From RDYZ01 sp964518905 (GTDB lineage Bacteria; Cyanobacteriota; Cyanobacteriia; Cyanobacteriales; Geitlerinemataceae): DNA of 64,000 nucleotides. Below are positions 16,685 through 25,661 of the stretch, piece by piece (position 1 is the stretch's first letter; the number at the start of each line of letters is the position of its first letter). The stretch is taken from positions 124,001 to 188,000 of the forward strand of contig CAZFJL010000001.1 of assembly GCA_964518905.1 (NCBI GenBank), in the 5' to 3' direction. The translations under genes and the position numbers were made by a program. The notes under the pieces are model-generated. The model did no database searches. It had not been told where the DNA came from and saw only the letters and a list, made by a program, of their open reading frames with translations.

Positions 16685-17434
16685 TTAAGCGCCCATCGCT
16701 TCCTGAAGTTTCGTATAGCGTTGAGCCACATAGCCAAAACCACGAATTGTAATGATTAACTCCGGGTTTTTCGGGTCATCTTCAATCTTCGATCGCAAAC
16801 GCGCCACATAGACATCAATTACCCGCAAATCAGACTGACGACTCGGTGCATATCCCCACAACTGCTCTAGAATATCCGCCCGAGACACCGCCTCACCCGC
16901 TTGTTCAAACAACAATTCAAGCAGCTTAAATTCGGTATACGTTAACCAAATCCTGGTGTCATTTTTGTAAACCTGCTGACGATTTGTATCGATTTGCAGT
17001 TGACCCACACGCATCGTTCCTGGCGGAGTACTCGACAGCGACGACGCATCTTTCGTGCGGCGCAAAATAGTAGCGATTCGAGCCTCTAGCTCTCGCGGCG
17101 AGAAAGGCTTGGTGATGTAATCATCCGCTCCCGCTTCGAGCCCCATGATCCGCTCTTTAATTTCAGAGAGTCCCGACAACATGATGATTGGGATACGGTG
17201 GCGATCGCGCAGTTGGCGACACACCTCATAACCGCTCATATCCGGCAACATAACATCGAGAACAACGAGATCAGGAGTTTTCTGTTCAGCCATTTCAAGG
17301 GCTGTCACACCGTCATTTGCTGTCAAAGCACTGTAGCCCGCCATCGGCAAGCGGATTTCGAGCATTTGACAGACGGCACGATCGTCATCGACGACGAGGA
17401 TCGTTTCCTTTCCTTTTTTTAAGGTTTTGCTCAT
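16685..17434 (-). CDS. OmpR/PhoB-family response regulator, RpaB-like
   Basis: The 249-residue protein has a receiver domain (about residues 10-125) with the acidic pocket VDDD, phospho-acceptor Asp in LVVLDVMLP, conserved Ser in IIMLSG and Lys in ITKPFSPRELEARI. It is followed by an OmpR winged helix (LTYTEFKLLELLFEQAG ... RVIDVYVARLRSKIEDDPKNPELIITIRGFGYV). The layout resembles the cyanobacterial ycf27/RpaB group, but the DNA-binding half departs enough (WGYAPSRQSDLRVIDVY) that I do not name it RpaB. No histidine kinase is adjacent. Confidence 0.9.
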   Translation of the reverse strand: MSKTLKKGKETILVVDDDRAVCQMLEIRLPMAGYSALTANDGVTALEMAEQKTPDLVVLDVMLPDMSGYEVCRQLRDRHRIPIIMLSGLSEIKERIMGLEAGADDYITKPFSPRELEARIATILRRTKDASSLSSTPPGTMRVGQLQIDTNRQQVYKNDTRIWLTYTEFKLLELLFEQAGEAVSRADILEQLWGYAPSRQSDLRVIDVYVARLRSKIEDDPKNPELIITIRGFGYVAQRYTKLQEAMGA

Positions 17435-17982
17435 TTCCGCAAAGGATTTAGGGCTTTTCTAAAATGATTTGAGAACCGACTGAAATTTAATATTACCTAG
17501 ATGCAGCAGTCAAAAACGTTTGAGCTTTCATCACATAGTTAAATATCGATATTTTTAGGAATATTACCATTTGTAACGCATTGCGTCAAGTCGATAGTAA
17601 CACTAATGCCTAATCCTGTAGATATCACTAAGAATTGAGGAAATTTATTTGAGGGAATTTATTTGAGACTAAACCCTCTTTCTTTTCGTTCTTACGCTTT
17701 GCCTGAGAATGATATAGGATGAGGAGCTGGGTTTTGAATTTTGCACCTAACGATTGTCATAACCATTATTTTTACCCTGTTTTGATATCTTACCTGAGTC
17801 CTTTGAAGGCTTGGAAAGAAGTGATTTGACGGAAAAAGAGGGAGGACATTGCAGTTCTTATGCAATGTCCTCCCTCTTCAGTTCGGACCTCTTCAGTTCG
17901 TACTAAGTGACAGGCTCTAATGACGATGTCTTCAAGCAGTACTCAAGCCACTCTTGAGCCGCGTTACTCAAGTAAAAATAAG
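17435..17982. other. Intergenic region between response regulator and petH
   Basis: 548 bases with no gene. It holds an imperfect direct repeat of GAGG(G)AATTTATTT near 17636-17664, the petH terminator at 17838-17876, and a direct repeat of CCTCTTCAGTTCG at about 17873-17900. The part next to the regulator start (17440-17620) is AT-rich and should contain its promoter. Confidence 0.5.
17838..17876 (-). terminator. Strong terminator downstream of petH
   Basis: A perfect 16-bp stem (17838-17853 with 17861-17876) has a seven-base loop and is followed on the minus strand by TTTTTCC. It lies about 105 bases beyond the petH stop. Confidence 0.85.
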
Positions 17983-19176
17983 TTAGTACGTTTCAACGTG
18001 CCAGCGATGCGCTTTTTTGAGTTGCTTTTGGAACGTGGACCAGTCTTGACCTTGTTTCTCGGCTGCACCGCTCAAACCTTCGTCAATACCGCCTTCCATG
18101 CCGCGTAGACCACACATGTACGCGTGAGTCTTCTCATTTTGCAGTAGGTTCCAAATCTCATCCGCGTTTTCTTGGATGCGATTTTGTAGGTACATTTTGC
18201 CGCCGTCTGCGTTTTGTTGCTCGCGGCTGATGGCGTAGGTGAGGCGGAAGTTATCCGGGAACTCACGCTGTAGCTGTTCGAGTTCTTCGCGATAGAGAAT
18301 ATTCGCCGAGTAGGGAATACCAAAGAACAACCACGCGAGACCTTTGAATTTGTAGTCTTCGTGTTGCTCTTTGAACATGCGCCAGAGGTAAGCGCGGAAT
18401 GGTGCAATACCGGTTCCGGTGGCCATCATGATGATGGTGGCGTCTTCATCTGGGGGCAGGAGCATTTCCTTACCGACGGGGCCGGTGATGGAAACATCAT
18501 CGCCTGGGTTGATTTCGCAGAGGAAGCGCGAGCACGTACCGTAGATGGTTTCGCCTGCTTCGTTTTTGTATTCCAGTTCGCGGACGCAGAGCGATACGGT
18601 TTTGTCGTCTACGTCGTCGCCGTGACGGGTTGAGGCGATCGAGTAGAGACGCAGTTTGTGGGGTTTACCCTTGTCGTCTGTACCGGGCGGAATAATACCG
18701 ATGCTCTGACCTTCAACGTATTTGAGGTCACCACCAGAGATGTCAAATTTCAGGTGACGGACGCGACCTGTGCCACCTTCTGCGACGAGTTCATCGTTGC
18801 TCAGGCATTTGCCGACGTAGGGATTTTTCGGACGATAGATGTTGACGGGGATGCCATCGTCTTTTTTCTTCTTGGCAGGAGCCGCAGCCGCTTCCGGAGC
18901 GGGAGGAGTGCTAGATGCGCTAGAAGAGGCCATTGCCATTGCCGGTTCTTCGCCAGCAGGGTAGATGCCGACAATTTTTCCGCCGAGACGCGCAATGCGC
19001 TTCATCTCTTGGTTCATGCGGTTGTAAGCGACGGTCACGAAGGTACGACCGCTCTTCCGAGTTTTGGAAGCATCGGAACCAGCAACGGATTTGTTGCCGA
19101 GACCCTCGACTTCGTAAACAAAGAGGCGGCTACCGTAGGTCGTTGCACCGACACCGACGGCGTTGGAGTAATACAT
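17983..19176 (-). CDS. petH: Ferredoxin-NADP+ reductase with CpcD-like linker domain
   Basis: Catalyses electron transfer from ferredoxin to NADP+ at the end of linear photosynthetic flow. The 397-residue protein has three parts. First is an N-terminal CpcD-like domain (about 1-75: RLFVYEVEGLGNKSVAG ... MNQEMKRIARLGGKIVGIYP) that docks the enzyme on phycobilisomes. Next is an Ala/Lys-rich linker, then the FAD/NADP module with KLRLYSIASTRHG, GTGIAPFRAYLW, AYMCGLRGME and the C-terminal WHVETY. Internal Met codons in the linker (around AMAMASSS) could start a short soluble isoform, as known for other cyanobacteria. The neighbouring gene at 19445-19699 encodes a near copy of the N-terminal domain. 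Confidence 0.96.
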   Translation of the reverse strand: MYYSNAVGVGATTYGSRLFVYEVEGLGNKSVAGSDASKTRKSGRTFVTVAYNRMNQEMKRIARLGGKIVGIYPAGEEPAMAMASSSASSTPPAPEAAAAPAKKKKDDGIPVNIYRPKNPYVGKCLSNDELVAEGGTGRVRHLKFDISGGDLKYVEGQSIGIIPPGTDDKGKPHKLRLYSIASTRHGDDVDDKTVSLCVRELEYKNEAGETIYGTCSRFLCEINPGDDVSITGPVGKEMLLPPDEDATIIMMATGTGIAPFRAYLWRMFKEQHEDYKFKGLAWLFFGIPYSANILYREELEQLQREFPDNFRLTYAISREQQNADGGKMYLQNRIQENADEIWNLLQNEKTHAYMCGLRGMEGGIDEGLSGAAEKQGQDWSTFQKQLKKAHRWHVETY

Positions 19177-19444
19177 ATGCAGTTTTTATCAGAGCCCTAG
19201 TTAACTGTTCGCTGCGACGATTCCGAGCGGGCGGTAATCTTGGAGTTTGGTTATGTGTAGCCTTACGCCAGCGCAGCTTACAGTCACTTATTCTACGGGC
19301 GTGTGTATGAATAACCAAGCTGAGACGATCGTCAGGCGATCGCATTCGCGGGTGTGTTGTGATCGTTGGAAGTCTGATTGAGGACTTCCCGCGATCGCAA
19401 CGTGCAGGTATTTAGCGTTTGATTTTATCGAGGCTCAACTGTCA

Positions 19445-19699
19445 CTAAGCATCATCAGATGTGGCAAAGGAAGCTGCCGGGTGAATGGCAACAATTTTGC
19501 CGCCGAGGCGTAGGATGCGCTGCATCTCTTGGTTCATACGGCTGTAGGAAACGGAGATAAACGATCGACCCACTTTACGGATTGCATCGGCGTCGATACC
19601 GGCAACGGATTTATTGCCGAGTCCTTCGACTTCGTAGACAAACATGCGGTTATTGTAGGTGCTTGCGGAGCTGGTGTTGGCCGTATTCAAGTTGTACAT
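19445..19699 (-). CDS. Stand-alone CpcD-domain phycobilisome linker
   Basis: The 84-residue protein is a single CpcD/rod-capping domain: RMFVYEVEGLGNKSVAG, then SYSRMNQEMQRILRLGGKIVAIHPA. It is much closer to the N-terminal domain of the adjacent PetH than is usual between CpcD and FNR, sharing VYEVEGLGNKSVAG and RLGGKIV exactly. It lies 268 bases upstream of petH on the same strand. It may cap phycocyanin rods (CpcD function) or compete with PetH for the docking site. No cpc operon is nearby. Confidence 0.88.
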   Translation of the reverse strand: MYNLNTANTSSASTYNNRMFVYEVEGLGNKSVAGIDADAIRKVGRSFISVSYSRMNQEMQRILRLGGKIVAIHPAASFATSDDA

Positions 19700-19874
19700 A
19701 ATTACAGATTTTTATCAGAATTGTTTTGACGGGTTGCTGCTGTGACGATGTTGGTCATGCCTTAACATTTCAAACGATCGTCAAGTCGGTCGCGCGATCG
19801 CGACCTGTGCAGCGCCTAGCCCCTCATTTTAGAGCGGCACGTCTCGATCTCCGGTATTGTGAAGAACTGAGAAG

Positions 19875-20609
19875 ATGGGACAAGCTGAATTATTTATCAT
19901 GAGCACCTGGTTGACCCCGAGCCATTTTGTAATGGCCGGTTTAATCCTCGGTTTTGCGATCGCCCATAGCGGCCTTGCGGCCTTGCGTCCCTGGGGTGAG
20001 GGAAAAATTGGCGCTCGACTGTACCGCGTCTTGTTTGCCCTCGTCAGTGTTCCCTTTGCGACGATCCTGATCATTTACTTTTTCAATCATCGCTACGACG
20101 GGGCGCAGCTTTGGATGGTGCAAGGTGTCCCCGGCGTGCAATCGTTTGTCTGGATTGCGTCGTTTATTTCGTTTCTTTTTCTCTATCCCGCGACGTTTAA
20201 CCTGCTAGAAGTGGCTGCCGTGGCCAAGCCCCAGGTGCATCTCTACGAAACGGGGATCATTCGGATTACGCGCCATCCGCAAATGGTCGGTCAGGTGATC
20301 TGGTGTGTCGCGCATACCCTGTGGCTGGGGACGTCGTTTACGCTGCTGACATCGATCGGATTGATCCTGCACCATGCCTTCGCGGTGTGGCATGGCGATC
20401 GACGCCTGACAAAGCGTTTCGGTGAAGCCTTTGCCGTTGTGAAAGCGCGAACGTCAATTTTGCCGTTTGCCGCGATCGCTCGTGGCCAGCAAACCCTTGT
20501 CTGGTCGGAATTTCTGCGTCCGGCCTATGTTGGGGTGACGGCTTTTGTTCTGGGCTTTTGGTGGGCGCACCCGCTCCTAATGCGAGCGACGAGCCGCGTC
20601 CCCTGGTAG
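19875..20609 (+). CDS. NnrU-family integral membrane protein
   Basis: The 244-residue protein has about six hydrophobic helices and the NnrU signature: ILGFAIAHSGLAALRP at the start and ITRHPQMVGQVIWCVAHTLWLG in the middle, with His residues that could bind haem. The family includes plant 15-cis-zeta-carotene isomerase (Z-ISO) and proteins of denitrifiers; which activity applies cannot be told. ATG at 19875 is used, and ATG at 19899 is a good alternative. The next gene, a thioredoxin, starts 45 bases downstream on the same strand. Confidence 0.8.
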   Translation: MGQAELFIMSTWLTPSHFVMAGLILGFAIAHSGLAALRPWGEGKIGARLYRVLFALVSVPFATILIIYFFNHRYDGAQLWMVQGVPGVQSFVWIASFISFLFLYPATFNLLEVAAVAKPQVHLYETGIIRITRHPQMVGQVIWCVAHTLWLGTSFTLLTSIGLILHHAFAVWHGDRRLTKRFGEAFAVVKARTSILPFAAIARGQQTLVWSEFLRPAYVGVTAFVLGFWWAHPLLMRATSRVPW

Positions 20610-20654
20610 CGTGATCCCATAGAATAAAAGGAAGATTTATAACCCTTTAATTTC

Positions 20655-21005
20655 ATGATGTCATCGGTCAATGAACATGATTTCAGACAACTCCTATTAA
20701 CGTCACACGGTCCGATTCTCGTTAATTTTTGGGCTCCTTGGTGCGGGATCTGCCGCCAGATTCATCCGCTTCTAGAGCGATTTGAAGCGCAATCGGCAGG
20801 TCGCATTCGCCTAGTCGATATCAATGCGGATGCAAGTCTGCAACTGGCTAGCGAATACCGCTTATCAGCGCTCCCTACTTTACTTTTGATCGATCAAGGC
20901 AAAGTTGTTCGCCGTTGGGAAGGTTTCCAGGGGCGTGAGCCTCTCACTCGCGCCTTGGAAGAGGTTGCAGTGCAATACGGCCAGATTGTGGCAACCGTTC
21001 CTTAA
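20655..21005 (+). CDS. Thioredoxin-family protein
   Basis: 116 residues with the thioredoxin fold: ILVNFWAPWCGICRQIHPLLERF and the cis-Pro loop YRLSALPTLLLIDQGKVV. The active site is WCGIC instead of the common WCGPC; a changed residue between the cysteines usually alters redox potential. No signal peptide, so cytoplasmic. Two adjacent ATGs (20655 and 20658) can start it. It may be read together with the NnrU-like gene just upstream. Confidence 0.92.
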   Translation: MMSSVNEHDFRQLLLTSHGPILVNFWAPWCGICRQIHPLLERFEAQSAGRIRLVDINADASLQLASEYRLSALPTLLLIDQGKVVRRWEGFQGREPLTRALEEVAVQYGQIVATVP

Positions 21006-21138
21006 TGTTGATCCCCAAGCTGATCCCCAGGTTGATCGGTTTTAGATTTCGCCCTAGTTTATTGACCTTCAGTTCGATCGTGAATTGGAGGTTTTTCTTT
21101 GGCTTGCTGGCTTATTATCGGTTTCGTTCTCGCTTTCA

Positions 21139-21744
21139 ATGGCTGATGTTATGCCCCTAGTTTCTCGTTTGGATTTGATCGCTGCGGTGGCACGCGGTGC
21201 AGTGGTTAGCTTTCCGACGGATACGGTGTCGGCCTTTGCGGCGCGACCCGATGCCGCCGATCGCATTTTTGAGCTGAAGCAGCGCCAGCCCGATAAGCCG
21301 CTGATTTTGATGGGGGGCGATCTGGATCAGCTTTGGCCATATGTGGTGGGAACAGAGGCGGAGTTGGCGGTGTGGCGGGCGATCGCGATGCGGTACTGGC
21401 CGGGGGCGCTGACGCTGGTGTTGCCGTCGAGCGATCGTGTCCCGGCCACGATGAATCCGATCGCGAGCGGCACGATCGGGATTCGTATCCCGAATTGCGA
21501 TCTCACGCGCGATCTGCTGCGAGCCACTGGAGCCTTGGCGACAACGAGCGCCAATCGATCGGGCGAGGAGCCGTTAGCTGATCCCCAGGCGATCGCGGCG
21601 GCGTTTCCAGAGGCGTATGTCTTGGATGAAGTTAGTCAGACGATGCCAACTCGCTCACAATCTGGGACACCTTCGACGGTGGTGCGCTGGCAGGCGGGCA
21701 GTTGGGAGGTATTGCGTCAGGGGGAGATTACGATCGAGATCTGA
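21139..21744 (+). CDS. Threonylcarbamoyl-AMP synthase, Sua5/TsaC family
   Basis: The product has the TsaC pattern: AVARGAVVSFPTDTVSAFAARPD, LKQRQPDKPLILMG, RYWPGALTLVLPSS, GTIGIRIPNCD and ALATTSANRSGEEP. TsaC makes the threonylcarbamoyl adenylate used for t6A in ANN-decoding tRNAs. Compared with the copy at 10730-11383, this one has the canonical KQRxxxKPL and TSANxSG motifs and is the better candidate for the essential enzyme. ATG at 21139 is preferred over 21085, which would add a hydrophobic leader foreign to the family. Its stop codon abuts a MITE-like element. Confidence 0.88.
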   Translation: MADVMPLVSRLDLIAAVARGAVVSFPTDTVSAFAARPDAADRIFELKQRQPDKPLILMGGDLDQLWPYVVGTEAELAVWRAIAMRYWPGALTLVLPSSDRVPATMNPIASGTIGIRIPNCDLTRDLLRATGALATTSANRSGEEPLADPQAIAAAFPEAYVLDEVSQTMPTRSQSGTPSTVVRWQAGSWEVLRQGEITIEI

Positions 21745-21885
21745 GACGAAATCCGGCTGTGTACAGACTTAGATCGCTGCTCCGAGCGAACACCGCACTA
21801 TTTGCTTCGCAAAGGCTATACCAACGACTCCGCTCAGTGCTCATAGGCATTTTTGATTTTGCCCATACGGAACCGGATTTCGTAT
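21744..21885. repeat. MITE-like element, terminal repeat ATACGAAATCCG, copy B
   Basis: 142 bp with ends AGACGAAATCCG and CGGATTTCGTAT. It includes the CTCCGCTCAGTGCTCAT core plus an extra segment (around TTTGCTTCGCAAAGG) not present in the other copies. The left end overlaps the last base of the tsaC-type stop codon, so insertion fixed the gene's 3' end. Confidence 0.8.
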
Positions 21886-21993
21886 TAGATCTGAACCTGT
21901 GCATCTCTGTCATGGCGATCAATTTACCGATCTCTTCGAGGGTAATAGCCGTAAAATAGTTAGGTACGAGAACGTACAAAAAATACAAAAACC

Positions 21994-22401
21994 ATGAACA
22001 TCAAACGCCTAGGCCACGTCGCGATTTGCGTCGAAGATATCCCCAAAGCCGTCGCGTTCTATCAAAATCTTGGCCTCGAATTGGCGTGGCAAGATACCGA
22101 TTGGGCGTACCTGAAAGCGGGCAATGACGGCTTGGCGCTGCTGCACCCGAGCTACGATCAAGCGGGGCCGCATTTTGGTTTTGTCTTTGACGATCGCGCC
22201 GAAATGGAAGCCGCCTTTGTTCAACTCAAAGCGGACGAGATTCACGTCACCGAGATTCACGAACATCGCGACGGCACGGCCTCGTTCTACGGTCGCGATC
22301 TCGATAACAACTGGTTTGAGTATCTTTACGAACCGGCGACACCGGCCAGCAAATCTGCCGATACATCCGCGATTGAATCTACAAAAGCGGCTGTTGCTTA
22401 A
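21994..22401 (+). CDS. VOC-family (glyoxalase-like) protein
   Basis: 135 residues with one vicinal-oxygen-chelate module: LGHVAICVEDIPKAVAFYQNLGLEL, then HFGFVFDD and a terminal DLDNNWFEYLYEP. His and Glu at the strand positions (H in GHVAI, E in FEYLYE) fit metal binding. The family includes glyoxalase I, dioxygenases and resistance proteins; the substrate is unknown. The Ser/Ala/Thr-rich tail after residue 110 is unusual. Stop-proximal repeats TTAAGG follow the stop codon at 8-bp spacing. Confidence 0.85.
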   Translation: MNIKRLGHVAICVEDIPKAVAFYQNLGLELAWQDTDWAYLKAGNDGLALLHPSYDQAGPHFGFVFDDRAEMEAAFVQLKADEIHVTEIHEHRDGTASFYGRDLDNNWFEYLYEPATPASKSADTSAIESTKAAVA

Positions 22402-22535
22402 GGACTTAAGGGCTTAATGGATTAGTTGATAGCGAAGGTCGCGAACACTTGGCGATACAATGGTCAGATTAAAAAACGGGATTATTTCGATAAAAGATCC
22501 CAGCCTTTTCTATCTGTTTCAACTCTGTATCCATC

Positions 22536-23276
22536 ATGTCTGTAGCCACATCGTCATCGTTGCGCGATCGCCAATATCCCCTCATCCGCAAACTCGCGGA
22601 CGCGATCGAAGCGGTGTGGGATGAATATCTCGACCTCTCGCCCTACCATTTGCCGGACGACCTCGGCTATGTCGAAGGCAAACTTGAAGGCGAGCGACTG
22701 ACGATCGAAAACCGTTGCCATCAAACCCCGCAGTTTCGCAAACTGCACCTCGAACTGGCGCAAGTGGGCAAAAGCCTAGACATCCTGCACTGCGTCATGT
22801 TTCCCCGATCGGCCTATCCGCTGCCCATGTTCGGCACGGATCTCGTCGGCGGACGCGGCCAAATCGGCGCGGCGATCGTCGATCTTTCGCCCACCATGCC
22901 CGATCGCACCCTCTCCGATTCCTATCGCACCGCCCTCGGTCAACTCCCCGCGCCCGACTACAGCCAGCCGCGCGAGCTTCCCGACTGGGGCGATATTTTT
23001 TCCGAGTTTTGCCTGTTTGTTCGTCCAGCCGATCCGGCGGAAGAGGAGCGATTCTTGCAGCGGGTGGTGTCGTATCTTTCGATTCACTGTCAGCAGGCGA
23101 TCGCGATGCAGCCCGTCAGCGGCGAGCTGGAGCGGCAGGCGATCGAGGGACAGCGCCGATATTGCTCGCAGCAGCAGCAAAATGACAAAACGCGCCGCGT
23201 GCTGGAAAAGGCGTTTGGTGACGAATGGGCGGAACGGTATATGACGACGGTGTTATTTGATTTGCCGCCGGATTGA
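22536..23276 (+). CDS. pcyA: Phycocyanobilin:ferredoxin oxidoreductase
   Basis: Reduces biliverdin IXa to phycocyanobilin, the phycobilisome and phytochrome chromophore, using ferredoxin. The 246-residue protein matches PcyA: ENRCHQTPQFRKLHLELA, SLDILHCVMFPRSAYPLPMFG and TDLVGGRGQIGAAIVDLSP. Glu73, His85 and Asp102 are spaced 12 and 17 residues apart, as are the catalytic Glu76, His88 and Asp105 of the Synechocystis enzyme. The start at 22536 gives the usual length. It is convergent with the DUF3352 gene and a near-perfect inverted repeat overlaps its stop. Confidence 0.97.
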   Translation: MSVATSSSLRDRQYPLIRKLADAIEAVWDEYLDLSPYHLPDDLGYVEGKLEGERLTIENRCHQTPQFRKLHLELAQVGKSLDILHCVMFPRSAYPLPMFGTDLVGGRGQIGAAIVDLSPTMPDRTLSDSYRTALGQLPAPDYSQPRELPDWGDIFSEFCLFVRPADPAEEERFLQRVVSYLSIHCQQAIAMQPVSGELERQAIEGQRRYCSQQQQNDKTRRVLEKAFGDEWAERYMTTVLFDLPPD

Positions 23277-23298
23277 TGATCGACGATCGTCAATCATC
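23275..23298. terminator. Inverted repeat at the pcyA 3' end
   Basis: A 24-base palindrome with one mismatch (arms GATGATCGACGA and TCGTCAATCATC) overlaps the pcyA stop codon. There is no T run, so terminator function is a guess based on its place between convergent genes. Confidence 0.4.
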
Positions 23299-23348
23299 AG
23301 CCCGTCATCAGCGGTAACGGGCGCATTGCCATACGCCCCGATCGACGA

Positions 23349-25661
23349 TCACTCGGCACGGCGCGGCGCAAGCTGAATGTGAATATCATCTTGGGCGTAG
23401 TTTTCGGTGGCCGTCGTTGATGAACTGATGCTGCGGAACGCTTGCACGAAGCGAGCGAAATCGATGGTCTCGTCGGATGAAGCCAACATCGAGGCCGGAA
23501 TATAGGCATTCAGCAGCGAGAGAATGGAGCCGATATTCATATGAAAGAGGCTGATGTTCGGCTGTGGGAACGGCTCGATCGCCGATTGATAGGTGTAGCT
23601 ATCCAAAAGTGATTGGTACGGGGTCGGCAATAGATCCGCCATCAAGCCCGCACCCGTTGTAACCAACAGCGTATCGTCGGAGACCCAGGTATAACCCATC
23701 AGGCTGATTGCGCCCTGCATCGTCGGTGACGTAATCTCCCAACTCGCCACGTCAAATCCTTCGACATTGATCGCGGCAAGATTGATGTTGTCCTCCCCAC
23801 TGATCTGTTCAAGCAACAGAGTTTCGAGCTGAGTCATGAGCGCTTCCATTTTGGGGCGATCGCTGGTTTCGATCGTGATGCCAACGACGAGGGGAAACGC
23901 ACCAGGGAATCCGGGAATAAAGCCGCGATCGGACGGAAAGACGAAGAGGGACATATCGCCATCCAAGAGCGGCAAAATATCAGCGTCGAGATCAAAGCCG
24001 ACGGCATTACGAATCTCTTCGCGAGCCTGATTCAGCGGTTCCTGAAACTCTGGAATCGCGTCATAAACGGCCAAAAGCTCCGGCAAAATCACGTCAAAAC
24101 CGCGTGTGGTCAGCGCCATTGCACTGGCGGCGGGGATGTGTCGCAGCGTTTCATCATCCGCCCGCGCGAGAGCGGCCAACTGTGGCTGCGGATCGGTGTA
24201 GTTGGCTCGGAACTGCATTCGCGCACCGGACGGATCGAACCATAAAAATCCATCCAATGTCGAAATGCCAGTATCGAGCGTGTTCAAAATCTCTGCCGGG
24301 GTCAGAGTTGTCTCTATATCCCCCGACGGCAGCATCGAAAAGAGGGGCTGTTTGCCGAGGGCTTGAAGGAGGCGAGGCATATCGGCATAGACGATCGCGG
24401 CGGCATTTTCAGGCTCGCGGGCGATCGCGTCCTGAAATGCAGGTACGTCGCTCAAGGAAAGCGGTTCGACGACCAGATTCGAGAGGTTCTCTACGGTTTC
24501 TAGGTCAATGGCATCGACGATTTCAGCGGCGATCGCTTCGGAGGGTGTATCGAGATCGGCATCGAGATCGGCATCGAGATCGGTATCAAGTTCGGTATCA
24601 AGTTCGGTATCCAGATCGGTGTCAAGCGGGGACGTGAGCGGCGGTAGCGTCGCAGCGAGGGGGTCGCCCAAGTTGAGCGCATCGATGTAATAGGTGAGAT
24701 CGTCAACGCTGGATGCAAACAGGAGTCGATCGTCGAGCTGGGCGATCGCGTATTCGACCTGGGGCGCAGATTCAAGGACGGGCGCGATCGGCTCGATCGT
24801 CTCCGGATCGCTGGGAGGATCAATCATTTCGGGATCATTTGCCGCACTGGGGTCGGGTCGATCCACCGCTGTCGATTGCTTGACCTGCGAAATGGGTGTG
24901 ATCTCGCTGGGGGGGTTGTCGATGTCGAACACAGGCAGGTCGAGCGGTTCAGGCTCAACGGGGGAAGGCTTAAACAACACCAAAATATCGATACCACGAT
25001 AGATCTGAGTCCCTGTGGCGGCGTTCTGGTTGCTCCAGAGAGTGGCGAGCTCGTCACGATAGCTTTGGGCATTGGCTGCCGCCGATACATCCTCCGCGAG
25101 GGGGACGATCGCAATGCCATAGCCGCCGTTCTCCGCCCGATCGGACGGTAGCGACGCCAGTGCAATTTGATCGCCCGACCATCCGTCAAGCGCTGCGGGG
25201 CGGTATAAGTTCGGAATATAAAGGCTAAAGAAATCCGCGTTAAACCCTTCGATCGGTTCTGCAAGTAAATCAAACTGGTTGATGGCCTGCCAATCACCGA
25301 CCGTATCGACGATGACTGTGGCGATCGTGTCGGCGGGCAACATCGCGCCGAGGGTGCTGGTATTGCTTAAGACCGGGGGATTGATCGGCGCTTGTTCGAG
25401 CGATGTTTGTTCGTTCTGTTCGGGCTCGTTTTGTTTCGGTTCGATCGTCTCTTCCAGGGCGATCGCGCTCGTGGCTCCCCCCACTGCGCCGCCGATCGCC
25501 AAGAGCGAACCGCCGATCGTTAGGGCAAGGCGTGTCATCAACGGAGATTCTGATCTAGCCTCGGTGTGCTGTTTCGCGGGATTGGGCATGACTGGCGTTA
25601 CTGGCGTTACTGGCGTTACTGGCGCTACATCACGTGGCTCGTCGAACAGCTCGAACGTCAT
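23349..25661 (-). CDS. DUF3352 domain-containing protein
   Basis: 770 residues. A cytoplasmic Pro/Thr/Val-rich N-terminus (VTPVTPVTPVMP) precedes a hydrophobic helix (about residues 43-70, TRLALTIGGSLLAIGGAVGGATSAIALEE), so it is probably anchored with most of the chain outside. The DUF3352 body starts LPADTIATVIVDTVGDW and ends with IGSILSLLNAYIP and the DDIHIQLAPR region. The linker is acidic and contains a 4-residue repeat (LDTE/LDTD/LDAD) from a 12-bp DNA repeat. DUF3352 is common in cyanobacteria; its function is not known. Confidence 0.85.
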   Translation of the reverse strand: MTFELFDEPRDVAPVTPVTPVTPVMPNPAKQHTEARSESPLMTRLALTIGGSLLAIGGAVGGATSAIALEETIEPKQNEPEQNEQTSLEQAPINPPVLSNTSTLGAMLPADTIATVIVDTVGDWQAINQFDLLAEPIEGFNADFFSLYIPNLYRPAALDGWSGDQIALASLPSDRAENGGYGIAIVPLAEDVSAAANAQSYRDELATLWSNQNAATGTQIYRGIDILVLFKPSPVEPEPLDLPVFDIDNPPSEITPISQVKQSTAVDRPDPSAANDPEMIDPPSDPETIEPIAPVLESAPQVEYAIAQLDDRLLFASSVDDLTYYIDALNLGDPLAATLPPLTSPLDTDLDTELDTELDTDLDADLDADLDTPSEAIAAEIVDAIDLETVENLSNLVVEPLSLSDVPAFQDAIAREPENAAAIVYADMPRLLQALGKQPLFSMLPSGDIETTLTPAEILNTLDTGISTLDGFLWFDPSGARMQFRANYTDPQPQLAALARADDETLRHIPAASAMALTTRGFDVILPELLAVYDAIPEFQEPLNQAREEIRNAVGFDLDADILPLLDGDMSLFVFPSDRGFIPGFPGAFPLVVGITIETSDRPKMEALMTQLETLLLEQISGEDNINLAAINVEGFDVASWEITSPTMQGAISLMGYTWVSDDTLLVTTGAGLMADLLPTPYQSLLDSYTYQSAIEPFPQPNISLFHMNIGSILSLLNAYIPASMLASSDETIDFARFVQAFRSISSSTTATENYAQDDIHIQLAPRRAE
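24549..24620 (-). repeat. 12-bp tandem repeat inside the DUF3352 gene
   Basis: Six units of AT(C)(G/A)AG(A/T)TCGG(C/T)-type sequence encode a run of alternating Leu-Asp and Thr/Ala-Asp/Glu residues in an acidic linker. The unit is a multiple of three, so copy-number changes keep the frame. Confidence 0.9.
25591..25626 (-). repeat. 9-bp tandem repeat near the DUF3352 N-terminus
   Basis: Four units of ACTGGCGTT (the last slightly changed) encode the repeated Val-Thr-Pro of the N-terminal tail. Confidence 0.9.
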
